Positions 54,351 to 62,569 of a DNA stretch of 64,000 nucleotides are shown here, piece after piece; the stretch's first letter is position 1, and each line of letters opens with the position of its first letter. Made by a program: the position numbers and the translations under genes. The notes beneath the pieces were generated by a model. The model was not told where the DNA came from, searched no databases, and saw nothing but the letters and a program-made list of their open reading frames with translations. The stretch comes from Treponema sp. (GTDB lineage: Bacteria > Spirochaetota > Spirochaetia > Treponematales > Treponemataceae): the NCBI GenBank assembly GCA_017469785.1, contig JAFUFU010000007.1, forward strand, positions 31,059-95,058, in the 5' to 3' direction.

Positions 54351-54408
54351 TTGACAAATTGTGCAATCGGTTGCATAATATAATACAGGTGTGCGCAACC
54401 GATTGCAC
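54351..54408 (+). promoter_or_regulatory. promoter and two operators of the GH35-GH53 unit
   Basis: TTGACA (54351-54356), 17-bp spacer, CATAAT (54374-54379). Operator 1 ATTGTGCAA-TCGG-TTGCATAAT is 54358-54379. A second site in the opposite orientation, GTGCGCAACCGATTGCAC, is 54391-54408, centres 32 bp apart. The leader is nearly 50 bases and carries a Shine-Dalgarno before ATG 54427. Confidence 0.82.
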
Positions 54409-54426
54409 GGAAAAGGAAAAATTATT

Positions 54427-56607
54427 ATGGCTTATAGTTTTGACAATATCAGTATAATGAAAGATGGAAAACGCATATTTCCGATTATGGGAGAAATCCA
54501 TTATTCCCGCGTTCCCCGTGGGGAATGGAAAGAGCGTCTTCTCAAAATGAAAGCGGGTGGCGTTACTCTCGTTTCCAGCTATGTGATTTGGATTCACCAT
54601 GAAGAGATTGAGGGTGAATTTGACTGGACCGGCGACCGTGACCTCCGCGCTTTTATGGAGACTGTGAAAGAGTGCGGCATGAAAATGCTCCTGAGAATCG
54701 GTCCGTGGTGCCACGGGGAGGTCAGGAACGGCGGCTTCCCGGACTGGCTCCTTCACAAGGACTATGAGCCGCGAACGAACGACGAGCGGTATTTTGCCAT
54801 TGTCAAGAATTGGTATGAGCAAATCTACGCCCAGGTTAAGGATTTCATCTGTAATCCTGATGACAGCGCGACAAGCGAGAATCCCATTATCGGCGTTCAG
54901 ATTGAGAATGAATACGGACACTGCGGCGGCCTGTACGAGAAAGAGGGCGGTGAGGCCCATATGCGCCGCCTGCAGCAGATTGCCATCGAAAGCGGCTTTA
55001 AGGTAGCCCTTTATACAGCGACGGGCTGGGGCGGGGCATGGACTGGAGGAATGCTCCCGGTCATGGGCGGATATTGCGATGCTCCGTGGGATCAGCGCAC
55101 TTGTGAAATCGAGCCAAGCGGAAACTACACTTTCACCCATGAGAGAAACGACCACAATATCGGAAGCGACCACGGCTTCGGCTATGGAATCACTTTTGAC
55201 ATCGAGAAATTCCCTTATCTTACAGCGGAACTGGGCGGCGGCCTGCAGGTGACCGGACACCGGCGCACGATTGCCACGGCTAAGGATATCGCTGCCGTCG
55301 CGCTCTCAAAACTCGGCAGCGGCTGCAATCTCCTTGGCTTCTATATGTATACCGGCGGCACCAACCCTGAGGGAAAACTTACCACCCTGCAGGAATCCAG
55401 GGCAACCGGCTTCCTCAATGATTTACCGGTCAAGTCTTATGATTTCCGCGCTCCTGTCCGTGAATTCGGTCAGGTTTCAGATACCCTGCGGGAACTCAAG
55501 CTGCTTACATGCTTTACGGCCCAGTGGGGGGAGGATTTGTGCCCTCTTCCGGCTGAAATTCCTTCCGAAGTGAAGCCTGACGACTTGGAGACACTGCGCT
55601 ACGCATACAGAAGCGACTCGAAGCGCGGCTATCTTTTCGTGAACAATTATGTCCGTCACCATAAACTTGCCGAGCATTTGGCCGTCTCGCTGAAATCGCC
55701 GGACGGAAAAACCGAGCTGCCTCAGCTTGACATCCATGACGGAGACTTTTTCTTCCTTCCCTTCAACATGTGCTATGGAAATACGCTGGTCAGGACGGCG
55801 AGCGTCACGCCGTTTACGACAGTCAAGGATTCCTCAGGGGAGATTTATGTTTTCTACAGGCGGGAATGTGACAAAGCGACAGAAAAATTCTTTGATTTTG
55901 ACGGAAATTGCTCGTCGCGCTTCCTGGTTCTGGACCGAAAAGATGCCCTCAATTCATGGCGCATGAGCGACGGACGGCTTGTCATCACCGACGGTGATTC
56001 TTCCGCAATCGAGGATGAGAAAGGCAGAATCCAAATCATCGGCCGGGGAAAGGGCGAGGTGTGTGTCTATCCTGATTTTGAGTCTGCTCCTGATGGATTC
56101 AGAAAAATCGGCGAGAAGAACATGAATGTTGCTTGTGACATGGCCGAAGTTCCTTTTGCGGTTTATGCCGCTGAAAAATCAGGCTCTGAGAACGAGATGA
56201 AGGGCGGAATGCTTCCGTCTGAGAAAATCGGGGCGGAAGACGGAATTGTCTCTTACAGGCTTAATCTTTCCGAGCCAATGACACTTCTGGCCTCAAAAAA
56301 AGATTCGGTTTCTGACTGCTTCCTTTCACTGGATTATACGGGGGAGAAGGCATCTCTCTACGAGCTGAAAGACGGCGCTAAAAAACTCCTTCTCGACAAC
56401 TTCTACCTTGGCGAGGATTATCCCTGGGAAATCGGCCTGAAACGCTTTGTCGGCTCGGGAATCGATTTCAAAAATCTTGTACTGGAGATTACCCCGCTTA
56501 AGAAAAACGCGGAAATCTACATAGAAAAGTGGCCTGAATTCAGCGGCCGTGAATCGGCTGTGCTGCATTCTGTGAATTACGAGTTTGAGCGAACTTTTAC
56601 ACTGTAA
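54427..56607 (+). CDS. GH35 beta-galactosidase
   Basis: A 726-residue glycoside hydrolase family 35 enzyme. The N-terminal TIM barrel begins FPIMGEIHYSRVPRGEWKERLLKMKAGGVT. The acid/base is Glu162 in VQIENEYGHCGG, and the nucleophile is Glu268 in YLTAELGGG. The C-terminal part is a beta-sandwich. No signal peptide, so it should cleave imported galacto-oligosaccharides in the cytoplasm. AAGGA precedes ATG 54427; the in-frame GTG 54391 lies in operator 2 and is not favoured. Its stop is followed directly by the GH53 region. Confidence 0.92.
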   Translation: MAYSFDNISIMKDGKRIFPIMGEIHYSRVPRGEWKERLLKMKAGGVTLVSSYVIWIHHEEIEGEFDWTGDRDLRAFMETVKECGMKMLLRIGPWCHGEVRNGGFPDWLLHKDYEPRTNDERYFAIVKNWYEQIYAQVKDFICNPDDSATSENPIIGVQIENEYGHCGGLYEKEGGEAHMRRLQQIAIESGFKVALYTATGWGGAWTGGMLPVMGGYCDAPWDQRTCEIEPSGNYTFTHERNDHNIGSDHGFGYGITFDIEKFPYLTAELGGGLQVTGHRRTIATAKDIAAVALSKLGSGCNLLGFYMYTGGTNPEGKLTTLQESRATGFLNDLPVKSYDFRAPVREFGQVSDTLRELKLLTCFTAQWGEDLCPLPAEIPSEVKPDDLETLRYAYRSDSKRGYLFVNNYVRHHKLAEHLAVSLKSPDGKTELPQLDIHDGDFFFLPFNMCYGNTLVRTASVTPFTTVKDSSGEIYVFYRRECDKATEKFFDFDGNCSSRFLVLDRKDALNSWRMSDGRLVITDGDSSAIEDEKGRIQIIGRGKGEVCVYPDFESAPDGFRKIGEKNMNVACDMAEVPFAVYAAEKSGSENEMKGGMLPSEKIGAEDGIVSYRLNLSEPMTLLASKKDSVSDCFLSLDYTGEKASLYELKDGAKKLLLDNFYLGEDYPWEIGLKRFVGSGIDFKNLVLEITPLKKNAEIYIEKWPEFSGRESAVLHSVNYEFERTFTL

Positions 56608-56643
56608 ATGAGTCGTCAAAGTATAGAAAAAAGGAGGAAAAAA

Positions 56644-58617
56644 ATGTTGAGGAGAAAGCAATTGAAACAAATCGTTGCGGCAACAACTGTTCTGTTGAGC
56701 TTTCTGCCGGTTTATTCTGCAGGAAAGGCGAGTGACGCTGTAAAACAGAAGATTCTGGTCGAAAAAGTTGACGGTCTTCGTGAGGATTTCATGAAAGGCC
56801 TCGACATCAGTATGATTGACCAAATCGAGAAAACCGGCGGAAAATTCTACAATGCCCGCGGCGAAGAAGAGGATATTTTTCAGATTATAAAAGACAACGG
56901 CGTGAACTATGTCCGAATCCGATTATGGAACAATCCGACTTATGAGGAAGACCAGTATGATAAAAACGGTAAACTCACGGCGAAGAAAGGCGACAAGATG
57001 GGCGGCGGTGACAACACCGTTGAGACGGATATCCGCATCGCCAAACGAATCAAGGCCGCCGGTCTGAAATTCATGCTGGACTTTCACTATTCTGACTTCT
57101 GGGCTGACCCGGGAAAGCAGTATATGCCGCAGGACTGGAAAAACTTAACGGCAAAGCAGCTTGAGGATACCGTTGAGAAATTCACCCGGGAAACCATTGA
57201 CCGCTTTACGGCTGAGGGCGCGACTCCTGACAGCGTTCAGATTGGAAACGAGCTTAACTCCGGCTTCATGTGGCCGATCGGACAGACATGGAGCGAGGAC
57301 AAGAATGCAAAAATCGGCGGCATGAAAGAATTTATGCGGCTTCTTGACCGTGCTTCAAAGGGTGTCCGCGGGGCAAAAGGCGGAAAAGACATCAAAATCA
57401 TCGTTCACCTTGCTGATGGCGGAAAACAGGACCTTTATAAATATGTCTTCGACAACGTAAAAAAGGCAAAAATTGACTATGACATCATCGGCCTTTCATT
57501 CTATCCCTACTGGCACGGTTCAATGGAAGAGCTGAAGGCAAATCTTGAGATGCTTTCAAAACGCTACGGCAAGGAAATGGCCGTAGTTGAGACCGCTTAC
57601 GCATTCACTGAAGAGAACGGCGATTTCCAGGGAAATGTCTTCCAGGTTTACAGCGATGACGCCCACGGCTATGTTCCAAGCGTTCAGGGACAGGCGACTG
57701 AAATCCGAGACGTGATTGCGACCGTAGCCGGCGTGAAGGGCGGTGTCGGCGTCTTCTACTGGGAAGCTGACTCGATTCTCTGGAAGGGCGCAAATCTTTC
57801 TGCGACAGAGGGAAACACTTGGGAAAATCAGGCCTTGTTCAGCTTCGACGGAAAAGTCCTTCCCTCAATGGCGGTCTGGAACCTCGTCAGCGGAAAGGGT
57901 GAAGTAGAAAATGTCTGGGGCGGCTCTGCAAAGAACGGCTCTTCATTCGCTCCTTATGCCCTTGCGGAAGCTGTTGAAATCACTGTGAAACCGGGAGAAA
58001 TTCCGCCGCTTCCTGCAAAAGTCAAGGTCATCTATTCAAACGACAGCGAAGGCATTGTTGACGTAAAATGGGAAACCATCGACTGGAAAAAACAGAAAGC
58101 CGGCAAGGTCAATGTGGAGGGAAGTATTTCTGGGCAGACCTTCAAGGCAAAGGCTGAGGTGACGCTCTCGGACCGCACGAACATCATCGAGGACCCGTCA
58201 TTTGAAAGCGGAAAAATGGGAAAATGGAAGCTCAACGGTCCCGGAGCCGCCTGTTTCATGGAGAACAACAAAGGTAACGCCCGGACAGGAAAATGGACTT
58301 ACAAATACTGGCTTGCAAGCGGTTTCCGCTCTGTTCTCTCACAGACCTTCACCGACATCGAAAACGGCACTTACGAGCTTTCGGTCTGGGCTATGGGTGG
58401 CGGCGGAGAAAACAATATCCGTCTCTTTGCTGCCGGCTACGACGGCACGGTCAAGCAGATTACTTCAAAAATCAACAACACCGGCTGGAACGACTGGCAT
58501 CAGTATAAAATCCGCATTCCGGTCAGCACGAACAACGTGACGGTCGGAATCTACCTGGACACTGCACCCGATTGCTGGGGCAATTTTGACGATATCGAAC
58601 TTGTCAAAGTCGATTAA
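56644..58617 (+). CDS. secreted GH53 endo-beta-1,4-galactanase with Ig-like and carbohydrate-binding modules
   Basis: A 657-residue protein with a signal peptide (cleavage near YSAGKA). The GH53 domain runs from FMKGLDISMIDQIEKTGGKFYN to about residue 420. Acid/base Glu203 in VQIGNELNSG; nucleophile Glu316 in VVETAYAF. An Ig-like domain (VKVIYSNDSEGIVDVKWETI) and a C-terminal module (NIIEDPSFESGKMGKW...DCWGNFDDIELV) resembling the galactan-binding CBM61 follow. GGAGG before ATG 56644 decides the start; ATG 56608 abuts the GH35 stop. Confidence 0.9.
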   Translation: MLRRKQLKQIVAATTVLLSFLPVYSAGKASDAVKQKILVEKVDGLREDFMKGLDISMIDQIEKTGGKFYNARGEEEDIFQIIKDNGVNYVRIRLWNNPTYEEDQYDKNGKLTAKKGDKMGGGDNTVETDIRIAKRIKAAGLKFMLDFHYSDFWADPGKQYMPQDWKNLTAKQLEDTVEKFTRETIDRFTAEGATPDSVQIGNELNSGFMWPIGQTWSEDKNAKIGGMKEFMRLLDRASKGVRGAKGGKDIKIIVHLADGGKQDLYKYVFDNVKKAKIDYDIIGLSFYPYWHGSMEELKANLEMLSKRYGKEMAVVETAYAFTEENGDFQGNVFQVYSDDAHGYVPSVQGQATEIRDVIATVAGVKGGVGVFYWEADSILWKGANLSATEGNTWENQALFSFDGKVLPSMAVWNLVSGKGEVENVWGGSAKNGSSFAPYALAEAVEITVKPGEIPPLPAKVKVIYSNDSEGIVDVKWETIDWKKQKAGKVNVEGSISGQTFKAKAEVTLSDRTNIIEDPSFESGKMGKWKLNGPGAACFMENNKGNARTGKWTYKYWLASGFRSVLSQTFTDIENGTYELSVWAMGGGGENNIRLFAAGYDGTVKQITSKINNTGWNDWHQYKIRIPVSTNNVTVGIYLDTAPDCWGNFDDIELVKVD

Positions 58618-58660
58618 GCGTGTCATTTCGTGAATGTTGGAATCAAAAAGAGGATTTTTT

Positions 58661-60517
58661 ATGAAAGTAAAAAAGAATATGATAAAACGAACGGCATCCC
58701 TCCTTGCGGCAGTCTGCCTTTCTTCGACGGTATTCGCGCAGGAAGCCAATGACGGATTCATCGTTCCCTTGAACGAGGATTTCTCAAAGCCAGCCCAGCA
58801 GACAGCGGGAATCGGTGACAGCCTGCCTGCCTCAAACAAGGAGGCAGCGCCAGCAGGCAAATTCTCCAACCTCAGCATGGGCTTGTGGGTTCAGACACAG
58901 AACGTGAACGAGTCTCTTATCCGCAATGTCTCTGACAGCAAAAAGAAAGGCTATGAATTCGACAATTCCCACTTCAAGACAGAGGCAAACTGGTGGTTCT
59001 GGGGAAACGTGAGCGAGAATGTCTTCCTTTCTTCTGAAATCTCAGTCCTGAATTTCGATAAAACTCTTTATCAGGAAAATACCTATGCGGCAAACGTGCC
59101 TGACGTGACATGGGCTGATGGCGCCCAGTCAGTTGCCGAAATGTTCTCCTCACCCTACAAAAAAGGAAACGATGAGGGCCTTGGGTATTTCAAGAAAATG
59201 GCCGTAAACCTGACGACTCCCTATGTGATCACAAAATTCGGTTACGGAGACGTGGGCGAGGACAGCGGAATGTCTCATTTCGACGGAATCTTCAATGTCA
59301 TTGACTATAAGGACTGGAACGGATACACAGAAATCAAGAACGGACCAGAGATCCAGCAGTTCGGTGACTTCAAGGTAGACGCTGCTGCCGGATTCAGTGA
59401 TAAAGTCGATAATTACGGAACCTACGATTACATCGACGTGAAATACGCTGACAAGGCGGAGATTGCTTTCACGTTCGGAAGTTCTTCTACAGAAGAGCAG
59501 CTTTTCTTCTATAATAAAACGAATACAAACGCTTTCTCGGCTTATGCCGCCTTCAATCCTCTTGAGAACCTCAAGCTTGAGGCCCACTTGCTCGGTACAT
59601 TCGGAACAGGCGATGACATGGAGCTTGGAAAGGACACTCTCGCCTATGCCGGCCGCGTCTCTTGGAAAGCCGACACATGGAAGGCAAGCATCATGCAGAG
59701 CCTTGCAGGTCTCAAAGTTGATTCTGTCTGGGGCTCTGATGGTGAAGTCTATGATGACATCAACGCCAACACTGCCACGACACAGTTTGACGCTGAAAAA
59801 TCATTCGCTGACCTTAAAACACCGCTCACGCTTGCCCTCGATCAGGGATTCACGTACACCCTCAATGATGACAGCGATACGGGCGCATACGATGGAATGC
59901 TTTCGTTCAGGACGGAGCCTTACGCCGACATTGACGTGAGCGAGCTTCTTGGAAAGAATCTCACTGTAGGAGTGTACGGAGTGATGTCATTCGACAAGCT
60001 CTCAAAGAACCAGAGCGAGGACAAGAATCTGGTCACATCTTTCAACGAGGGTGGTATCGAACTTGTCACAGAAAACGCGATTCCTTTCGTAAAAAAGACC
60101 TCGTTTGACTATGCAATCAAACGGGAATTCGGCGACTGGGAAAGCGGCTCAAGCTATCCCCTCAACATCACATACCACTCAATCATGCTCAACTCAGATA
60201 TTACGGACCGCCTCAGCGTGACATTCGGCTCAGTCGTGCGTGACGACAAGACAGACGACAAAGACCTGACTGTTCCGTTCGCATTTGCAATGGGAGCAAG
60301 CATTAAGGACCTTCCTCTTCCGGGAAAACCGATGCTCTGGGCTCACTTCACATACAGTATGTTCCCCTACACGGACACGAACTACAACCTGCGAAGATAC
60401 GACGAGGAGAACTCAAAATACGCGCACCGAACATATCTGCTTAATGAGCTTGACGGCAGCGAGGACAACTGCAAGTACAAGAGCCGTGTCAGCCTTGGTC
60501 TTGTTTGGGATTTGTAA
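58661..60517 (+). CDS. outer-membrane beta-barrel protein of the galactan locus
   Basis: A 618-residue exported protein with a signal peptide ending STVFAQ. The rest is rich in alternating aromatic and polar strands (NWWFWGNVSENVFLSSEIS, KLEAHLLGTFG, AFTFGSSS) and ends with an aromatic strand SRVSLGLVWDL, typical of an outer-membrane barrel C-terminus. I do not recognise a family. Position between GH53 and lipoprotein genes suggests a porin for galacto-oligosaccharides. GAGG lies upstream of ATG 58661. Confidence 0.75.
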   Translation: MKVKKNMIKRTASLLAAVCLSSTVFAQEANDGFIVPLNEDFSKPAQQTAGIGDSLPASNKEAAPAGKFSNLSMGLWVQTQNVNESLIRNVSDSKKKGYEFDNSHFKTEANWWFWGNVSENVFLSSEISVLNFDKTLYQENTYAANVPDVTWADGAQSVAEMFSSPYKKGNDEGLGYFKKMAVNLTTPYVITKFGYGDVGEDSGMSHFDGIFNVIDYKDWNGYTEIKNGPEIQQFGDFKVDAAAGFSDKVDNYGTYDYIDVKYADKAEIAFTFGSSSTEEQLFFYNKTNTNAFSAYAAFNPLENLKLEAHLLGTFGTGDDMELGKDTLAYAGRVSWKADTWKASIMQSLAGLKVDSVWGSDGEVYDDINANTATTQFDAEKSFADLKTPLTLALDQGFTYTLNDDSDTGAYDGMLSFRTEPYADIDVSELLGKNLTVGVYGVMSFDKLSKNQSEDKNLVTSFNEGGIELVTENAIPFVKKTSFDYAIKREFGDWESGSSYPLNITYHSIMLNSDITDRLSVTFGSVVRDDKTDDKDLTVPFAFAMGASIKDLPLPGKPMLWAHFTYSMFPYTDTNYNLRRYDEENSKYAHRTYLLNELDGSEDNCKYKSRVSLGLVWDL

Positions 60518-60528
60518 GGAGGTGTAAA

Positions 60529-61005
60529 ATGAAATTGGAAAACGAAAAATCTAAAATGAAAGCAGCACGGAACTTTCTTCTTGCTCTGGTACTGCCTTTT
60601 TGCCTTGCCATGACACTGACATCATGCGCCGATGAGGACGGACTGCATGACCAGAATGCCCTTCAAGTGACATTCGAATTCACCGGTTTTGGCGATGACA
60701 TTTCAGGCTCATATTCAATTCCAGGAAACTTCGATTCTTGGGACAACACCACCGCTGATGTCAGTCTTTCAAAAGGAGCCGGAACATCGGAAGTCATTGC
60801 GATTTCTGACAGCAATATCCAGTTCTCTCTCTGTCCGGTTGATGAATGGACTCGCCCATGGTATATCGAAGGCGCTGTTGAGGGAAACGGAAGCGATGGC
60901 GGAAAAATGTGGAACTTCTATATCGACGGCCTTGATTTGGATGCCGGTGAAGTCACGATTCTTGTAGATGCAAGCTCTGGAACTGCCGTTCCTGTCGTGA
61001 AATAG
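60529..61005 (+). CDS. lipoprotein, putative surface glycan-binding
   Basis: A 158-residue lipoprotein: signal segment with lipobox LTSC (Cys33), then a single small beta domain (VTFEFTGFGDDISGSYSIPGNFDSW...WYIEGAVEGNGSDGGKMWNFYIDG). GGAGGTG precedes ATG 60529; ATG 60556 is a later option. Unknown family; starch-binding-like sandwich folds look similar (SYSIPGNFDSW). Located between the barrel protein and another lipoprotein, so glycan binding is inferred from context. Confidence 0.75.
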   Translation: MKLENEKSKMKAARNFLLALVLPFCLAMTLTSCADEDGLHDQNALQVTFEFTGFGDDISGSYSIPGNFDSWDNTTADVSLSKGAGTSEVIAISDSNIQFSLCPVDEWTRPWYIEGAVEGNGSDGGKMWNFYIDGLDLDAGEVTILVDASSGTAVPVVK

Positions 61006-61018
61006 GGAGAAAAAGAAA

Positions 61019-62503
61019 ATGAGAAAAGTGAAAACAGATAACGTAAAAATGAGAAACAGACTTCTTGCCGCATTCGGAACCCTCTCGCTCCTTTTCGCCT
61101 TTGCCTCTTGTGACCAGCTTCAGGACGAACTTTCCAGCGAGCAGCTCAAAGACCAGAAATCTGGAATCGGAACTGTAAGCGCAAGCTCCACAACCTACTA
61201 TTACGATGGTAGCGAAAATGACAGCGTGAAAGGCAAAGAGGCTCATCTTGTGCTTGACCTTTCCCAGATTGCGGACGCCACAGATGCCGCCGTAAAATAC
61301 ACCCTTGAATACTCAATCGGCTCTGACTCGGACAAAGTGGAATATTCTTCTGCAGGAAGCCTTGCCGGAACCTTGAGCGATTCAAAGACTAAGTATTACA
61401 TTAACCTCGCCCCCGCGATAAACCTGATTGACGGCACCGGGGAGCCTGCATACGGCGACATCGCCTACACATTCATCCTTTCAGGACTCACGAATGCAAG
61501 CGGAAACGACTACAACGGCCGTTCCTTCCCCTCATTCTCAAAAACAGTGAAATTTGCCCCTCTCTATACGACAGATTCGCTGGAATTCTCTTCAAAATCA
61601 CTGCCAGTCGGCTCTGAAATCAAGATTCCCCTGAACGGAGAAATCAGCGAGGTCGCTGAGACTGTAACTGCTGCTGTAACGAGCGGTTCAGTTACGGCGA
61701 ATTTCACGGCAAAAGTGTCGTCTGACGGAAAAGCAATCGTCCTGACATCAAAAAACGACCTTTCAGGCGAGGAATTCACGCTAGATTTCACCATCACAGG
61801 AATCAAACCCGTCGGAGCAAAGGAAGAGTATAGCCACACCTTCAGCGGAGTGAAGTTCATTCCGACTAATGTGACACTGGACGGAGTTCTTGACGAGGAT
61901 TTATGGTCTGCAAGTTATGTTGCCACAAGCGCTGACAGTTATTCAGCCGCAAATACCTACCAGAATATTAAAAAGGTCTCTGTAGTTGATGATGGCTTGA
62001 ATCTTTATGTTGCGGTGGAATTTGCGGAAACTCCTGGTGGTAATAAAACAAACATACAACTTTCTTTTGACACCGGTGCTGATAACGGAAGTACAAGCGA
62101 TGATGGTGCTTGGATGACACCTGCAACAACGACGACATTCTCGAACGGAACTTTGGATTTCAAGGCTTATGAGAATATCGCTTGGGTTGCAGATAATGCC
62201 ACAAATCAACGTGAGTTGAGCAACTTGTCGGCTTCAGGAGTCTGTGGTCCGGAGTGGAATTCTGTGGCAAACTGTTATACAAATGATTCAAAAATCATAG
62301 AGTATTCAATCAAACTCACAGAGCTTGGTGTTTCTTCTTCTGATAAAGTGAAATTGTTTGTTTCAATTTCACAATATGAGTATACGTCAGAAAATACTGA
62401 AACTCTTCTTGATTGTGTTCCAGCTTCTGCTGCAAGTGTAACTGACTCAGGTCAGTCGGTGGCGGTTGATTTCTCAAAAGCTCTGGAATACACGATTCAG
62501 TAA
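61019..62503 (+). CDS. lipoprotein with CBM9-like C-terminal module
   Basis: A 494-residue lipoprotein with lipobox FASC (Cys31). Residues about 50-290 form Ig-like beta domains. From about residue 290, VTLDGVLDEDLWSASYVAT...NLYVAVEF and an internal IEYSIKLTEL resemble the CBM9/DOMON-like carbohydrate-binding fold (DGxxDExxW start). GGGAG lies upstream of ATG 61019. Likely displayed on the cell surface to bind galactan or its fragments. Confidence 0.75.
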   Translation: MRKVKTDNVKMRNRLLAAFGTLSLLFAFASCDQLQDELSSEQLKDQKSGIGTVSASSTTYYYDGSENDSVKGKEAHLVLDLSQIADATDAAVKYTLEYSIGSDSDKVEYSSAGSLAGTLSDSKTKYYINLAPAINLIDGTGEPAYGDIAYTFILSGLTNASGNDYNGRSFPSFSKTVKFAPLYTTDSLEFSSKSLPVGSEIKIPLNGEISEVAETVTAAVTSGSVTANFTAKVSSDGKAIVLTSKNDLSGEEFTLDFTITGIKPVGAKEEYSHTFSGVKFIPTNVTLDGVLDEDLWSASYVATSADSYSAANTYQNIKKVSVVDDGLNLYVAVEFAETPGGNKTNIQLSFDTGADNGSTSDDGAWMTPATTTTFSNGTLDFKAYENIAWVADNATNQRELSNLSASGVCGPEWNSVANCYTNDSKIIEYSIKLTELGVSSSDKVKLFVSISQYEYTSENTETLLDCVPASAASVTDSGQSVAVDFSKALEYTIQ

Positions 62504-62512
62504 ATAATTCCC

Positions 62513-62543
62513 ATGCGTTCGCCTGTAGTTGCGGACGCATTTT
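62513..62543 (+). terminator. hairpin between lipoprotein and second GH53 gene
   Basis: ATGCGTTCGC (62513-62522) pairs with GCGGACGCAT (62531-62540) with one T-G pair, then TTT. A partial terminator or attenuator within the cluster. Confidence 0.55.
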
Positions 62544-62569
62544 ACGACTATCCTGATAGGGAGGTTTTT

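Noticed and set aside
54289-55260. 323-codon open frame on the minus strand opposite GH35
   Set aside because: Lies over the GH35 catalytic domain and its promoter, no ribosome site, no family features.
58661-62503. SusC/SusD pair in the galactan locus
   Set aside because: The barrel protein has no TonB box or plug domain that I can see, and the lipoproteins lack SusD-like TPR helices.
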